Of a stretch of DNA of 64,000 bases, positions 43,998-54,641 are shown one piece after another. Source of the stretch: Parafrankia sp041008525 (GTDB lineage: Bacteria > Actinomycetota > Actinomycetes > Frankiales > Frankiaceae); NCBI RefSeq assembly GCF_041008525.1, contig NZ_JBFLUG010000003.1:99631-163630 (forward strand), given 5' to 3'. The notes beneath the pieces were generated by a model, which had not been told where the DNA came from, made no database searches, and saw only the letters and a program-made list of their open reading frames with translations. The number at the start of each line of letters is the position of its first letter. Position 1 is the first letter of the stretch. A program made the translations under genes and the position numbers.

Positions 43998-45170
43998 TCA
44001 GTAGACCGGCAGGGTCTTGTCCACCTGGGTGGCCCAGGCGGTCACCCCGCCCTGGACGTGCACGGCCGAGGAGAAGCCGGCCGCCTTCAGGGTGGCCAGC
44101 GCCTCGGCGGAGCGCACGCCGCTCTTGCAGTAGACGACCACCCGCCGGTCCTGCGGCAGCTCGGACAGGTGCGCCGGCAGGTCACCCTTGGGGATCAGGC
44201 GCGCGCCGGGGATCCGCACGATCTCCCACTCCGCGGGCTCGCGGACATCCACCAGCTCGATCGGCTCCCCGCCGTCCAGGATGCCCTTCAGCTCGGCGGC
44301 GGTGATCGTCGAACCGGAGGCGGCCTGCTGGGCCTCCTCGGAGACCACACCGCAGAACGCCTCGTAGTCGATGAGCTCGGTGATCGACGGGTTCTTGCCG
44401 CACAGCGGGCACTCCGGATCCTTGCGGACCTTGATGGAGCGGTAGGACATCTCGAGGGCGTCGTAGACCATCAGCCGGCCGACGAGCGGGTCGCCGACGC
44501 CGGTCAGCAGCTTGATCGCCTCCGTGGTCTGGATCGCCCCGATCGAGGCGCACAGCACCCCGAGCACACCGCCCTCGGCGCAGGACGGGACCATCCCGGG
44601 CGGCGGGGGCTCCGGGTAGAGGCAGCGGTAGCAGGGGCCGTGCTCCGCCCAGAAGACGCTCGCCTGCCCGTCGAACCGGTAGATCGAGCCCCAGACGTAC
44701 GGCTTGCCCAGCAGCACGGCCGCGTCGTTGACCAGGTAGCGGGTCGCGAAGTTGTCCGTGCCGTCGACGATCAGGTCGTACTGGCTGAAGATCTCCTTCA
44801 CGTTGGAGGTGTCCAGCCGGGTCTCGTGGATCACGACGTTCACGTACGGGTTGATCTCGCGGACGGAGTCGCGCGCCGACTCGGCCTTGCTGCGGCCGAC
44901 GTCCGACTGCCCGTGGATGATCTGGCGCTGCAGGTTCGACTCGTCCACGACGTCGAACTCGACGATGCCCAGCGTGCCGACACCCGCCGCCGCCAGGTAC
45001 ATCAGCGTCGGTGAGCCGAGGCCGCCGGCGCCCACCGCGAGCACCTTGGCGTTCTTGAGTCGCTTCTGCCCGTCCATCGCGACGTCGGGGATGATCAGAT
45101 GCCGCGAGTACCGGCGGACCTCGTCGACGGTCAGCCCCTCGGCGGGGGAGACCAGGGGCGGTAGTGACAC
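43998..45170 (-). CDS. moeZ: Adenylyltransferase/sulfurtransferase MoeZ
   Basis: A 390-residue two-domain enzyme. The N-terminal ThiF/MoeB domain has VGAGGLGSPT (ATP site), VDESNLQRQIIH and DGTDNFATR, with zinc cysteines in CYRC and CPLC. The C-terminal rhodanese domain carries the active cysteine in VVYCKSGVRS. MoeZ adenylates the C-terminus of ubiquitin-like sulfur carriers (MoaD, CysO) and transfers sulfur to it, which connects to moaE at 17.3 kb. GTG 45170 follows GAGGAG and gives the normal length; longer upstream frames are Gly/Ala-rich and non-conserved. It is followed by a strong terminator. Confidence 0.94.
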   Translation of the reverse strand: MSLPPLVSPAEGLTVDEVRRYSRHLIIPDVAMDGQKRLKNAKVLAVGAGGLGSPTLMYLAAAGVGTLGIVEFDVVDESNLQRQIIHGQSDVGRSKAESARDSVREINPYVNVVIHETRLDTSNVKEIFSQYDLIVDGTDNFATRYLVNDAAVLLGKPYVWGSIYRFDGQASVFWAEHGPCYRCLYPEPPPPGMVPSCAEGGVLGVLCASIGAIQTTEAIKLLTGVGDPLVGRLMVYDALEMSYRSIKVRKDPECPLCGKNPSITELIDYEAFCGVVSEEAQQAASGSTITAAELKGILDGGEPIELVDVREPAEWEIVRIPGARLIPKGDLPAHLSELPQDRRVVVYCKSGVRSAEALATLKAAGFSSAVHVQGGVTAWATQVDKTLPVY

Positions 45171-45412
45171 GTTGCTCCTCGCCTTCTGAAGTCTTACCAC
45201 CCGACGATGCCACAGCCGCCCGCTCCGGCAGCCGTGATCGACGGCTCGCGTGGCCCCGGGCCGGCCACACCGCGGACGGCACCCGAGGTCCTCCCCCGGT
45301 GCAGCGCATGCCGGCGGCGCGATGTTCCCGCCAGCCGGGTTCCCACCCGCGGTGTTCCCCGCCGGCCGGTGTTCCCGCCCACCGAGCCGGGCACCCACGC
45401 TCCGGGGGGGCG

Positions 45413-46525
45413 TCAGGCCGAGCGGCGGGTGGAGCGCGGGCCCGCCTCCTTCTCCGCGGCCACCTCCGGCTTCCTCTTCGCTCTCGTGCCAGCTCCCGTG
45501 CCCCCGCGCGCGCTCGCCTTCGTCCCGCCGGCCTTCGCGCCGCCCGCCTTCGCCCCGCTGGTCCCACTCTTCGTCCCACTCTTCGCACCGGTGCTTCTGG
45601 CGCCGGAACTCCTCGCACCGCCGCTCCTGGCTCCGCCGCTCCTGGCACCCGCGCCGCCGTGACTCGCCCGGCCCCTTCGTGCCGCCGGCGTGGCGTCGGC
45701 GGAGCCGTCGGCGGAGCCGTCGGCGGAGGCGCCAGCGGAACCGTCGTCCCGCCCCTGGCGGGCAGCCTCGATGCTCGCCCGCAGCGCCGCCATCAGGTCA
45801 CCCGTCGGCCCGGCGGCCTCCTCCCCCGCCGCGGGGCTGACGACCTCCCGGCCGGCGATCCTGGCGTCGATGACGGCCTGCAGCGCCTCGCGGTAGCCGT
45901 CGCGGAACCTGGTCGGGTCGAAGTCGGCGGCGCGGGTCTCGATCAGCGACGTCACCATCGCCAGCTCCTGCGGCCGGACGTCCACGTCGTCGGACAGGAA
46001 GTCGAACTCGGGCTCACGTACCTCGTCCGGCCACAGCATCGTCTCCAGGACGAACACGTCGTCCCGGACCCGCAGGATGGCGAGCTGCTCACGCTGGCGC
46101 AGCGCGACCTTCACCAGCGCGACCCGCCCCGAGCCGGCGAGCGCGTCCCGCAGCAGGACGTACGGCTTGACGCCCAGACGGTCCGGCTCGAGGTAGTAGC
46201 TCTTCGCGAAGTAGATGGGGTCGACCTGGTCGAGGGGCACGAACTCCAGGACGTCGATGGCACGGGACGTCGTCAGGGGCAGGTTGGCGAAGTCCTCGTC
46301 GGTGAGGACGACCGTCTCGCCGTCGGGCAGCTCGTAGCCCTTGGCGATGTCCGCGTACTGGACCTCCGCGCCGTCGCTCTCGGCCACCCGCCGGTACCGG
46401 ATCCGCACGCCGTCCGCACGCCTGACCTGGTGGAACGAGACGTCCCGTTCCTGGGTGGCGGAGTACAGGCGGACCGGGATCGACACCAGGCCGAACGAGA
46501 TCGCACCCTTCCAGATCGAACGCAT
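45413..46525 (-). CDS. ku: Non-homologous end-joining protein Ku
   Basis: A 370-residue bacterial Ku. The core begins MRSIWKGAISFGLVSIPVRLY and includes FHQVRRADG, YELPDGETVVLTDEDF, FAKSYYLEPD and the late helix FRDGYREALQAVIDA. It binds DNA ends as a homodimer and recruits LigD; no ligD gene is in the window. After the core (~residue 225) a ~110-residue tail of Gly/Ala/Ser with regularly spaced Arg/Lys follows, longer than in many bacterial Ku proteins. Such tails help hold DNA ends. ATG 46525 matches the conserved N-terminus; the frame continues further upstream without conserved sequence. Confidence 0.94.
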   Translation of the reverse strand: MRSIWKGAISFGLVSIPVRLYSATQERDVSFHQVRRADGVRIRYRRVAESDGAEVQYADIAKGYELPDGETVVLTDEDFANLPLTTSRAIDVLEFVPLDQVDPIYFAKSYYLEPDRLGVKPYVLLRDALAGSGRVALVKVALRQREQLAILRVRDDVFVLETMLWPDEVREPEFDFLSDDVDVRPQELAMVTSLIETRAADFDPTRFRDGYREALQAVIDARIAGREVVSPAAGEEAAGPTGDLMAALRASIEAARQGRDDGSAGASADGSADGSADATPAARRGRASHGGAGARSGGARSGGARSSGARSTGAKSGTKSGTSGAKAGGAKAGGTKASARGGTGAGTRAKRKPEVAAEKEAGPRSTRRSA

Positions 46526-46740
46526 GTCCCGCCCCTCACGTCGCATCAACCCAATGGTGTCCCACTGGAAGACCACGGGAAAACCCACGGGTCGGCCCGT
46601 GTATCAGCGTCGCCGACGGCGGGTATCGGAGCCTGGCGGCCAAACGGTGACCAGCTGGGCCGCGCAACACGACCAGGCGGCCACGAACAAGGCCACTGAC
46701 GAGTCCGCCGACGAGCGACGAGCGATGAGGGAGCGACGCG

Positions 46741-46953
46741 ATGAGGTCATCGACCGAGCGGCTGCTGGACGTCCCGGACGCGGACGCCGCCGAGCAGTCC
46801 CGGGACCTGCGCCCGCCGTCCGCCGGGGAGGGCGAGGGCCAGGCCGCCGACGCCTCGCCCGGCACCGCCGGCGGCGCTGCCGAGGCCGACGAGTTCGACG
46901 CGGTCGAACAGCGCCTCGTCGTCGAGCAGGACGACGAGGAGGAGTACCGGTAG
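46741..46953 (+). CDS. Small acidic protein, uncharacterised
   Basis: A 70-residue, strongly acidic protein with LLDVPDADAAEQSRDL near the start and FDAVEQRLVVEQDDEEEYR at the end. I recall similar acidic proteins in other actinobacteria but cannot name a domain with confidence. The ATG has GAGGGAG upstream. A 20-bp direct duplication covers its last codons and stop. It is divergent from ku. Confidence 0.6.
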   Translation: MRSSTERLLDVPDADAAEQSRDLRPPSAGEGEGQAADASPGTAGGAAEADEFDAVEQRLVVEQDDEEEYR

Positions 46954-46973
46954 ACGAGGAGGAATACCGGTAG
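46934..46973 (+). repeat. 20-bp tandem duplication spanning a stop codon
   Basis: ACGAGGAGGAGTACCGGTAG (46934-46953) is immediately repeated at 46954-46973 with a single G-to-A change. The first copy contains the stop codon of the small acidic protein, so the second copy is untranslated. Confidence 0.95.
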
Positions 46974-47138
46974 ACGGGGCCGACGGAGCAGGGGGAACCG
47001 GGTGGTCCGGGCGCAGTGGTGGGCAACGGGAGGATCAAGGCCCGGGCGCGGGTAGTGTTGGCACGATGTCGACGTGGCTGCGCACCGACGGCCCGCGTGT
47101 GTTCGACGGACGCCGGTGACCTGCCAGGAGGTGCGCGG

Positions 47139-47804
47139 GTGACAGCCGAACCTGTGGTGCCCGGACCTGCGGCATCACCGTCGCGCCCGGGAAGGACGCC
47201 CCGGCTGCCCCGTACCGCCCGGCGTTTCCAGCTTCTGGGCGCGGCCAGGGAGGTCTTCGTCGCCCAGGGCTACCACGCGGCGGCGATGGACGAGATCGCC
47301 GAGCGGGCCGGCGTCAGCAAGCCCGTCCTCTACCAGCACTTCCCCGGCAAGCTCGACCTCTATCTGGCGCTGCTGGACGAGCACTCGGAGCGGCTGATCT
47401 CGGCCGTGCGGGCGGCGCTCGCCTCGACGTCCGACAACCACGTGCGCGTCGAGCGGTCGGTCCGGGCCTACTTCGACTTCGTCAGCGACCCGAGCGGCGC
47501 GCACCAGCTCGTCCTGGAGTCCGACCTGCGCAGTGAGCCCGCCGTGCGGCAGCGGGTCGAGGACAACTTCGCCCAGTGTGTGCGTGCCATCGCGGCCACC
47601 ATCGTCGCGGACACCGGCCTCGGCCAGGACGAGGCCGATCTGCTCGCGGTCGGGCTGGTCGGCCAGGCCGAGTCGGGGGCACGCTGGTGGCTGCTGCGCG
47701 GTGCCGCGATATCGAAGGAGCGCGCCGTGGAGCAGCTGGTGGAGCTGGCCTGGCGTGGGATCGCCGGGTACCCCCGTCAGGTGCCCCCCGCCGAGAACGC
47801 GTAG
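47139..47804 (+). CDS. TetR family transcriptional regulator
   Basis: A 221-residue TetR-type repressor. The DNA-binding domain is RRFQLLGAAREVFVAQGYHA, AAMDEIAERAGVSKPVLYQH, FPGKLDLY (about residues 27-75), followed by an all-helical ligand domain. GTG 47139 has GGAGG seven bases upstream, which rules out the longer frame. It precedes the DUF3107 gene by ~195 bases, the same order as in mycobacteria. The ligand and targets are unknown. Confidence 0.9.
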   Translation: MTAEPVVPGPAASPSRPGRTPRLPRTARRFQLLGAAREVFVAQGYHAAAMDEIAERAGVSKPVLYQHFPGKLDLYLALLDEHSERLISAVRAALASTSDNHVRVERSVRAYFDFVSDPSGAHQLVLESDLRSEPAVRQRVEDNFAQCVRAIAATIVADTGLGQDEADLLAVGLVGQAESGARWWLLRGAAISKERAVEQLVELAWRGIAGYPRQVPPAENA

Positions 47805-47998
47805 CTCCGGTCACGGCCCTGGTCCCCGGTACCGATCCGCCCGGTGGCGGTGGCATCGGCGTGTGCCGGGAGCGAACAGCGGTCCCGCGGGCCCGTCCCG
47901 GGGCCGGAAGGCCATAGTGTGGGCGCTGATCGTCCGACGGAGGCAGCCGTCACCGTCGGCACGCGCCCCAGCAAACTCGACCACGCGGAGGTCATCGA

Positions 47999-48226
47999 GT
48001 GGAGGTCAAGATCGGGATCAAGCAGGTCGGTCGCGAGCTGGTACTGGAGAGCAGCCAGTCACCGGAGGCGGTCGCCGCGTTGATCGACGAGGCGGTCGGC
48101 GGCAAGACCGGGCTTCTCACCCTCGTGGACGAGAAGGGGCGCCGGGTCGTCGTCCCGGTCGACGCGCTCGCCTACGTCGAGATCGCCGAGTCCGAGTCTC
48201 GCCGGGTCGGTTTCGGCACCGCCTGA
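47999..48226 (+). CDS. DUF3107 family protein
   Basis: A 75-residue protein of the DUF3107 family, a small conserved actinobacterial protein. VEVKIGIKQVGRELVLES and VVPVDALAYVEI show the expected strand-helix-strand-strand pattern, and the C-terminus RRVGFG is typical. Function is unknown. GTG 47999 is preceded by GGAGG. Its position between the TetR and DEAD-box genes is conserved with mycobacteria. Confidence 0.9.
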   Translation: MEVKIGIKQVGRELVLESSQSPEAVAALIDEAVGGKTGLLTLVDEKGRRVVVPVDALAYVEIAESESRRVGFGTA

Positions 48227-48325
48227 CAGCGGCATGAGCCGGCTGGCCGCCGCCGTGACGCTGGCCGCGGTCAGCCGGAGCACACCTGGTCAGGCCCGGA
48301 GCCGGAGCACATCCGAGCCCGGAGC

Positions 48326-49075
48326 TCAGGCGGAGAGGCCGAGGGCGGACATCCGCCGGCCGTGCGCGGCCATGATGCGGTTGAAGATGGCGGCGATCTG
48401 CTCCAGGTCACCGACCCCGGCGAGCAGGCTCGTCAGCGCGTCCCGGTCGACCGCGACCCGCTGGGCCTGCGTCAGCGCCTCACCGACCAGACGACGCGCC
48501 CACAGCGCGAGGCGGCCGGCGACCGCCGGGTTGCTGTCGATGGCGGCGCGCACCCGGTCGACAGCGAAGGCCGCGTGGCCGGCGTCGGCGAGCACGCTCA
48601 GGACCAGTGCCTGCGGGCCCGGCTCGAGCCGGCCGGCGATCTCCCGGTAGAAGTCCGCCGCGATGCTGTCACCCACGTAGGCCTTGACGAGGCTTTCCAG
48701 CCAGTCCGACGGGGCCGTCAGGTTGTGGAAGGCCGTCAGCGCGGGCACGAACGGCGCCATCGCCTGCTCCATGTCCACGCCGAGCCGGGTCAGCTCCCGC
48801 TCGATGGCCTCGAAATGCGCGAACTCGGCCGCCGCCATCCGGCCCAGTGCGATCTTGTCGGCCAGGGCCGGAGCCATCCGGGCATCCGTCGCCATCCGCT
48901 CGAAGGCGGTCAGCTCACCGAACGCCAGCAGACCCAGCAGGTCGACGAGGGCGGGGTCCGCCGTTCCCGGTCTGACGGGCTCTCCGGTGGCGTCGGCCGT
49001 GGGCGCGGCGGCACGGGTGCCGGCGTTCACGTCGGTGGGAACGGATCCGGTGCGGGTCTGCGAAGTCTGCGCCAC
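48326..49075 (-). CDS. Ferritin-like fold protein
   Basis: A 249-residue helical protein of the ferritin-like superfamily found in actinobacteria. Four long helices are visible (LVDLLGLLAFGELTAFERMA, AEFAHFEAIERELTRLG, WLESLVKAYVGDSIAADFYR, ALVLSVLADAGHAAFAVDRV), and Glu/His residues within them could form a di-metal site. The family is related to tRNA hydroxylase MiaE-like proteins but has no proven activity. GTG 49075 is chosen because GGGAGG lies upstream, though 14-18 bases away. The first ~45 residues are unstructured. It is divergent from the DEAD-box helicase gene. Confidence 0.8.
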   Translation of the reverse strand: MAQTSQTRTGSVPTDVNAGTRAAAPTADATGEPVRPGTADPALVDLLGLLAFGELTAFERMATDARMAPALADKIALGRMAAAEFAHFEAIERELTRLGVDMEQAMAPFVPALTAFHNLTAPSDWLESLVKAYVGDSIAADFYREIAGRLEPGPQALVLSVLADAGHAAFAVDRVRAAIDSNPAVAGRLALWARRLVGEALTQAQRVAVDRDALTSLLAGVGDLEQIAAIFNRIMAAHGRRMSALGLSA

Positions 49076-49397
49076 AGCGTGATTCTGGCACCTCCCGATG
49101 CTCCGCCCGTCGCCTCTGTCCGCGGCGGCGCCCCGGGTCGCGGCCTGCGGATGCCGGTGGCCGCCAGGAGTCGATCGGGCCTGATCGGGGGGCCGGTCGC
49201 AGTGGTGTCCGAGAGATGTCAGCGACCGTTGCCGGACGGGTCGGCGACGGCGGAAGCCGTGCCGCGGGGCACTCGCAACCACGAAATCCAGCGGCCATCG
49301 GGCGTGCCCGGCAACGACTTCGTGGGCCAGCCTGGCCGGGAACCTTGCAATATCACACCCACTCGGGGCGGCACACGGGTTATCCTGGGCTCAGCCG

Positions 49398-51395
<1,998 letters not shown>

Positions 51396-51486
51396 CACAC
51401 CCGCACGAAACCGCAGGGCTCCGGTGACATCCGGGGCTCTGCGGCATGTCCGGGGCTCTGCGGCACGTCTGGAGCCCTGCGGCACG

Positions 51487-51975
51487 TCAGGGCCTGGCGC
51501 GCAGCGCTATCCGCACCCAGCTGGGCCGTCCGCAGGCCGGGCAGCGCAGGAGCGACGGGTGTCGCAGCGGCAACGGCAGGTGCATGCTCGGGGTGAGCAC
51601 CAGAAGCGCTCTCCACAGGCCGACCGCGCTGCTGCGACCGCAGCGGGAGCAGGCGATGGCGAGTGTCGGCCGCCGGCTCCCGGGCGGCCGCACCCCGCTG
51701 TAGAGGGCTCGCTTACCGTGCGCGTCGCGGCCGATCGAGGCCCCGCGCCCGCGGGCACTGTCGGTCGCCGGCATGTCGACGACCCGCTCCCGCAGCGGCA
51801 CGGGCCTGGAGGCAGGGATGCCGGCGCCGCCCCGCCCGGTGCCGCCCAACCCGGCGCCGCTCACCGCCCCGTCCGTGCGGGCACCGCCGGTGTCCTGCCC
51901 GGACGCGCTACGGATACCCCCCGCCGTCCCCCGCGGGCGCAGGCGCTCGAAGCCTGCTGACGCGCGCGGGTTCAC
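51487..51975 (-). CDS. Uncharacterised protein with C-terminal zinc ribbon
   Basis: A ~162-residue protein whose C-terminal half holds two CxxC pairs (CSRCGRS and CPACGRPSW) about 34 residues apart, a zinc-ribbon arrangement. The N-terminal ~65 residues are Gly/Ala/Arg-rich. The GTG at 51975 overlaps the parA stop by 4 bases (GTGA), suggesting translational coupling; an internal ATG at 51774 would give 95 residues covering just the conserved part. No family name is known to me. The tight link to parA suggests a functional connection. Confidence 0.6.
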   Translation of the reverse strand: MNPRASAGFERLRPRGTAGGIRSASGQDTGGARTDGAVSGAGLGGTGRGGAGIPASRPVPLRERVVDMPATDSARGRGASIGRDAHGKRALYSGVRPPGSRRPTLAIACSRCGRSSAVGLWRALLVLTPSMHLPLPLRHPSLLRCPACGRPSWVRIALRARP

Positions 51976-52892
51976 ACCGGCGCGCCGGATACGGCGGCGC
52001 CCGGCCCGACAGTCCGCGCGGGCGGGCGGGCCACGGGGGGCACCGGTGGCCGCCCGTCGGGCAGCCGCCGCGGCCCGCCCCGGCCAGGACCGGTGCCAGG
52101 TCCGGTGCCAGCAGTGATGCCGGAGCCGGAGCCGGAGTCCTGTCCGGCGATGGCGCGGGCATGCGCCCGGTACGCCTCCGCCCCTTTCGAGCGGGACGCG
52201 GTGGTGAGGATCGAGCGGCCCAGACCGGGTGCCTCGGCGAAACGCACCGACCGGGCGATCGGCGGCTCGAGGATCGTGACCTCGTAGCGGGTGGCGACGT
52301 CCAGCATGACGGCGCGGCTGTGCGCGGTACGCGCGTCGAAGAGGGTGGGCAGGACCCCACGGACCCGCAGCCGCGGGTTCGTCAGCCGCTGGACGTCCGC
52401 GACCGTGTCGAGCAGCTGCCCGACCCCGCGGTGGGAGAGCGTCTCGCACTGCAGCGGGATGACGACCTCGTCCGCGGCCGTCAGCCCGTTGATGGTCAGG
52501 ACGCCGAGCGACGGAGGGCAGTCGACGAGGACGAAGTCGTACTGGTCGGCGACCTCGTCGAGGGCGAGGCGAAGCACGTGCTCCCGCCCGGTGCGGGACA
52601 GCAGAATCGCCTCGCAGCCGGCCAGCTCGATGGTGGCGGGCAGCAGATCGGCGCCGTCGGGGGTCGGGCGGGTGACGATCCCGGCGGGCAGCCGGCCGAG
52701 GAGCACGTCATGGACGGAGAGTTCCAGCACGTCGGGGTCGAGGCCGAGGGAGAAGGTCAGGCACGCCTGCGGGTCGAGGTCCACCAGCAGGACACGCTGA
52801 CCGAGCTCGCTCAACGCGGCGCCGAGGCTCGCCACCGAGGTGGTCTTGGCCACGCCACCCTTCTGGTTGGCTACAGCGAGAACCCGGGCCAC
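51972..52892 (-). CDS. ParA/Soj family ATPase (orphan)
   Basis: A 306-residue ParA-type ATPase. The deviant Walker A is NQKGGVAKTT (residues 9-18), with LLVDLDPQ as A' and FVLVDCPPSLG as Walker B. The core ends near residue 250; the remainder is a Gly/Pro/Arg-rich tail. No parB or parS-like gene lies nearby, so this is more likely an orphan that positions or regulates a cellular cargo than the chromosome-segregation ParA. Mycobacteria carry a soj-like gene in the same neighbourhood. A coupled zinc-ribbon gene follows. The ATG gives the canonical N-terminus. Confidence 0.9.
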   Translation of the reverse strand: MARVLAVANQKGGVAKTTSVASLGAALSELGQRVLLVDLDPQACLTFSLGLDPDVLELSVHDVLLGRLPAGIVTRPTPDGADLLPATIELAGCEAILLSRTGREHVLRLALDEVADQYDFVLVDCPPSLGVLTINGLTAADEVVIPLQCETLSHRGVGQLLDTVADVQRLTNPRLRVRGVLPTLFDARTAHSRAVMLDVATRYEVTILEPPIARSVRFAEAPGLGRSILTTASRSKGAEAYRAHARAIAGQDSGSGSGITAGTGPGTGPGRGGPRRLPDGRPPVPPVARPPARTVGPGAAVSGAPV

Positions 52893-53138
52893 ACCGATCA
52901 GTGTGGCAACTGAAACAGCCTGACGACAACACTATGTGTGACTGAATCTTGCGCTGGCGGCAACCGTGGGGACGAAACCGCCCAAGCGGGGACGCACCAA
53001 GGGCGCCTTTCGTGAGATCTCCGGAGCATTGGTGCCGCGAGCCGTGTTCCGGGCGCTACCGGGGGCAGGGCCCCCTCCGGGGCAGCGCGCACAGCGCACA
53101 GCTCACACCCACCAGGCCGACCAGAGGGAGCCATCAGC

Positions 53139-54641
53139 ATGCTTGAGGCCGCCGGCTATCTGCTCGTGGCCGTGCTCCTGATCGCCGGCAACGCACTGTT
53201 CGTCGCGGCCGAGTTCGCGCTGGTGGCCGTCGAGCCGCACCAGGTCGCCGAGGACGCCGAGGCGGGCGAGCGCCGCGCCGGCGTCGTACTGGGAGCGGTG
53301 CGGTCGCTGTCGTTCCAGCTCTCCGGCGCCCAGCTGGGCATCACGGCGACGTCCCTTGCCGTCGGGTATCTCGCCGAGCCCGCCATCGCCACCCTGCTGC
53401 GGCCGCCGCTGGAGGCGATCGGGCTGCCGCCGGCACCGAGCGGGTTCGTCGCCATCACCCTGGCTCTGGTGCTGGCGACCGTGACGCAGATGGTCTTCGG
53501 CGAGCTGGTCCCGAAGAACTGGGCGATCTCCGAGCCGGTACGGGTCGCCCGGGCGGTCGCGCCGGCGCAGGTGCTGTTCTCCCGGGTCTTCCGGCCGCTG
53601 ATCAGCCTGCTCAACGGGGCCGCGAACGTGCTGGTGAGGGCGGTGGGCGTCGAGCCGCAGGACGAGCTGCGCACTGGCCGTTCCTCCGAGGAGCTGGGAT
53701 CGATCGTGGCGTCGTCCGCCGAGCACGGGACGCTCCCGGTCACCACGGCCTCCCTGCTGAGCAGATCACTGCGGTTCGGTGACCGCCACGCGTCGGACGT
53801 CATGACACCCCGGATGCGGACCGTGTTCGTCCACGCCGACACGTCTCTCGCGGAGCTGCTCGGGCTCGCCGAGCGGACCGGCCTGTCCCGCTTCCCCGTC
53901 CTGCGCGCCGGGCGGGGCACCACTCCCCGCAGCGGCGACGCCGCGGGCGTCGAACAGGCCAACGCCGGCGGCCACACCAACGCCGGCGGCCACACCAACG
54001 CCGGCGACCGCGCCAACGCCGGCGACGACGCCAACGCCGGCGACAGCAGGAACGACGGAGACGCCTACGACGTGATCGGTGTCGTCCACGTCAAGGACGC
54101 GTTCCGGGCGCCCCCGGCGGAACGCGCCCGCCGCGGCGTCACGGAGTTCATGGTCGAGCCGTTGCTGGTCCCCGCGTCGCTGCACTGCGAGGTCCTGCTG
54201 CACCGACTGCGCCGCGGCGGCCTCCAGCTCGCCGTCGTGATCGACGAGTACGGCGGGATGGACGGCATCGTGACCATGGAGGATCTCGTCGAGGAACTGG
54301 TCGGCGAGGTCGACGACGAGCACGATCGGCCGGCGTCGCCGGACGTGGTGGCCCTCTCCGCCGGCCAGTGGCTGCTGTCCGGCCTGCTGCGCCTGGACGA
54401 GGTGCGGGAGGAGACCGGCATCAGCCTGCCCGACGGCCCGTACGAGACCGTCGGCGGCCTAGTTCTGGCCCGGCTCGGCCGCCTCGGGAAGCCGCAGGAT
54501 GTCGCGGTCGTGGACCACAACGAGCTCGTCGTCGTCGCGGTCGACGGCCGGCGCATCGACCGCGTCCGCCTCGTCGCCGCGCCGACCGCGGGGGCAGCCA
54601 CGACCGCTGCGACCACCGCGGGCCGGGCGGACCACCGATGA
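53139..54641 (+). CDS. CNNM/CorC-type membrane protein with CBS domains (first of pair)
   Basis: A 500-residue hemolysin-C/CNNM family protein. A DUF21 membrane domain occupies about residues 1-190 (GYLLVAVLLIAGNALFVAAE, LALVLATVTQMVFGELVPKN), followed by a CBS pair (HASDVMTPRMRTVFVHADTS; GGLQLAVVIDEYGGMDGIVT) and a C-terminal CorC/HlyC domain. Members are linked to Mg2+/Co2+ handling. The first CBS domain is split by five 18-bp repeats encoding NAGGHT-like hexapeptides (residues 275-304). The stop overlaps the next gene's ATG (ATGA), so the two are translationally coupled and probably form a hetero-complex. Confidence 0.9.
   Translation: MLEAAGYLLVAVLLIAGNALFVAAEFALVAVEPHQVAEDAEAGERRAGVVLGAVRSLSFQLSGAQLGITATSLAVGYLAEPAIATLLRPPLEAIGLPPAPSGFVAITLALVLATVTQMVFGELVPKNWAISEPVRVARAVAPAQVLFSRVFRPLISLLNGAANVLVRAVGVEPQDELRTGRSSEELGSIVASSAEHGTLPVTTASLLSRSLRFGDRHASDVMTPRMRTVFVHADTSLAELLGLAERTGLSRFPVLRAGRGTTPRSGDAAGVEQANAGGHTNAGGHTNAGDRANAGDDANAGDSRNDGDAYDVIGVVHVKDAFRAPPAERARRGVTEFMVEPLLVPASLHCEVLLHRLRRGGLQLAVVIDEYGGMDGIVTMEDLVEELVGEVDDEHDRPASPDVVALSAGQWLLSGLLRLDEVREETGISLPDGPYETVGGLVLARLGRLGKPQDVAVVDHNELVVVAVDGRRIDRVRLVAAPTAGAATTAATTAGRADHR
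53961..54050 (+). repeat. Five 18-bp tandem repeats within a CBS domain
   Basis: The unit AACGCCGGCGGCCACACC is present five times in phase (53961, 53979, 53997, 54015, 54033). The first two copies are identical and the last three diverge mostly in their second half. The encoded hexapeptides begin NAG and are Gly/Asp/His/Thr-rich. The repeat lies between two strands of the first CBS domain. Confidence 0.95.

Noticed and set aside
45171..45412. Gene between moeZ and ku
   Set aside because: Frames here are Gly/Arg/Pro-rich with TTCCC-containing short repeats, no ribosome binding site and no motif.
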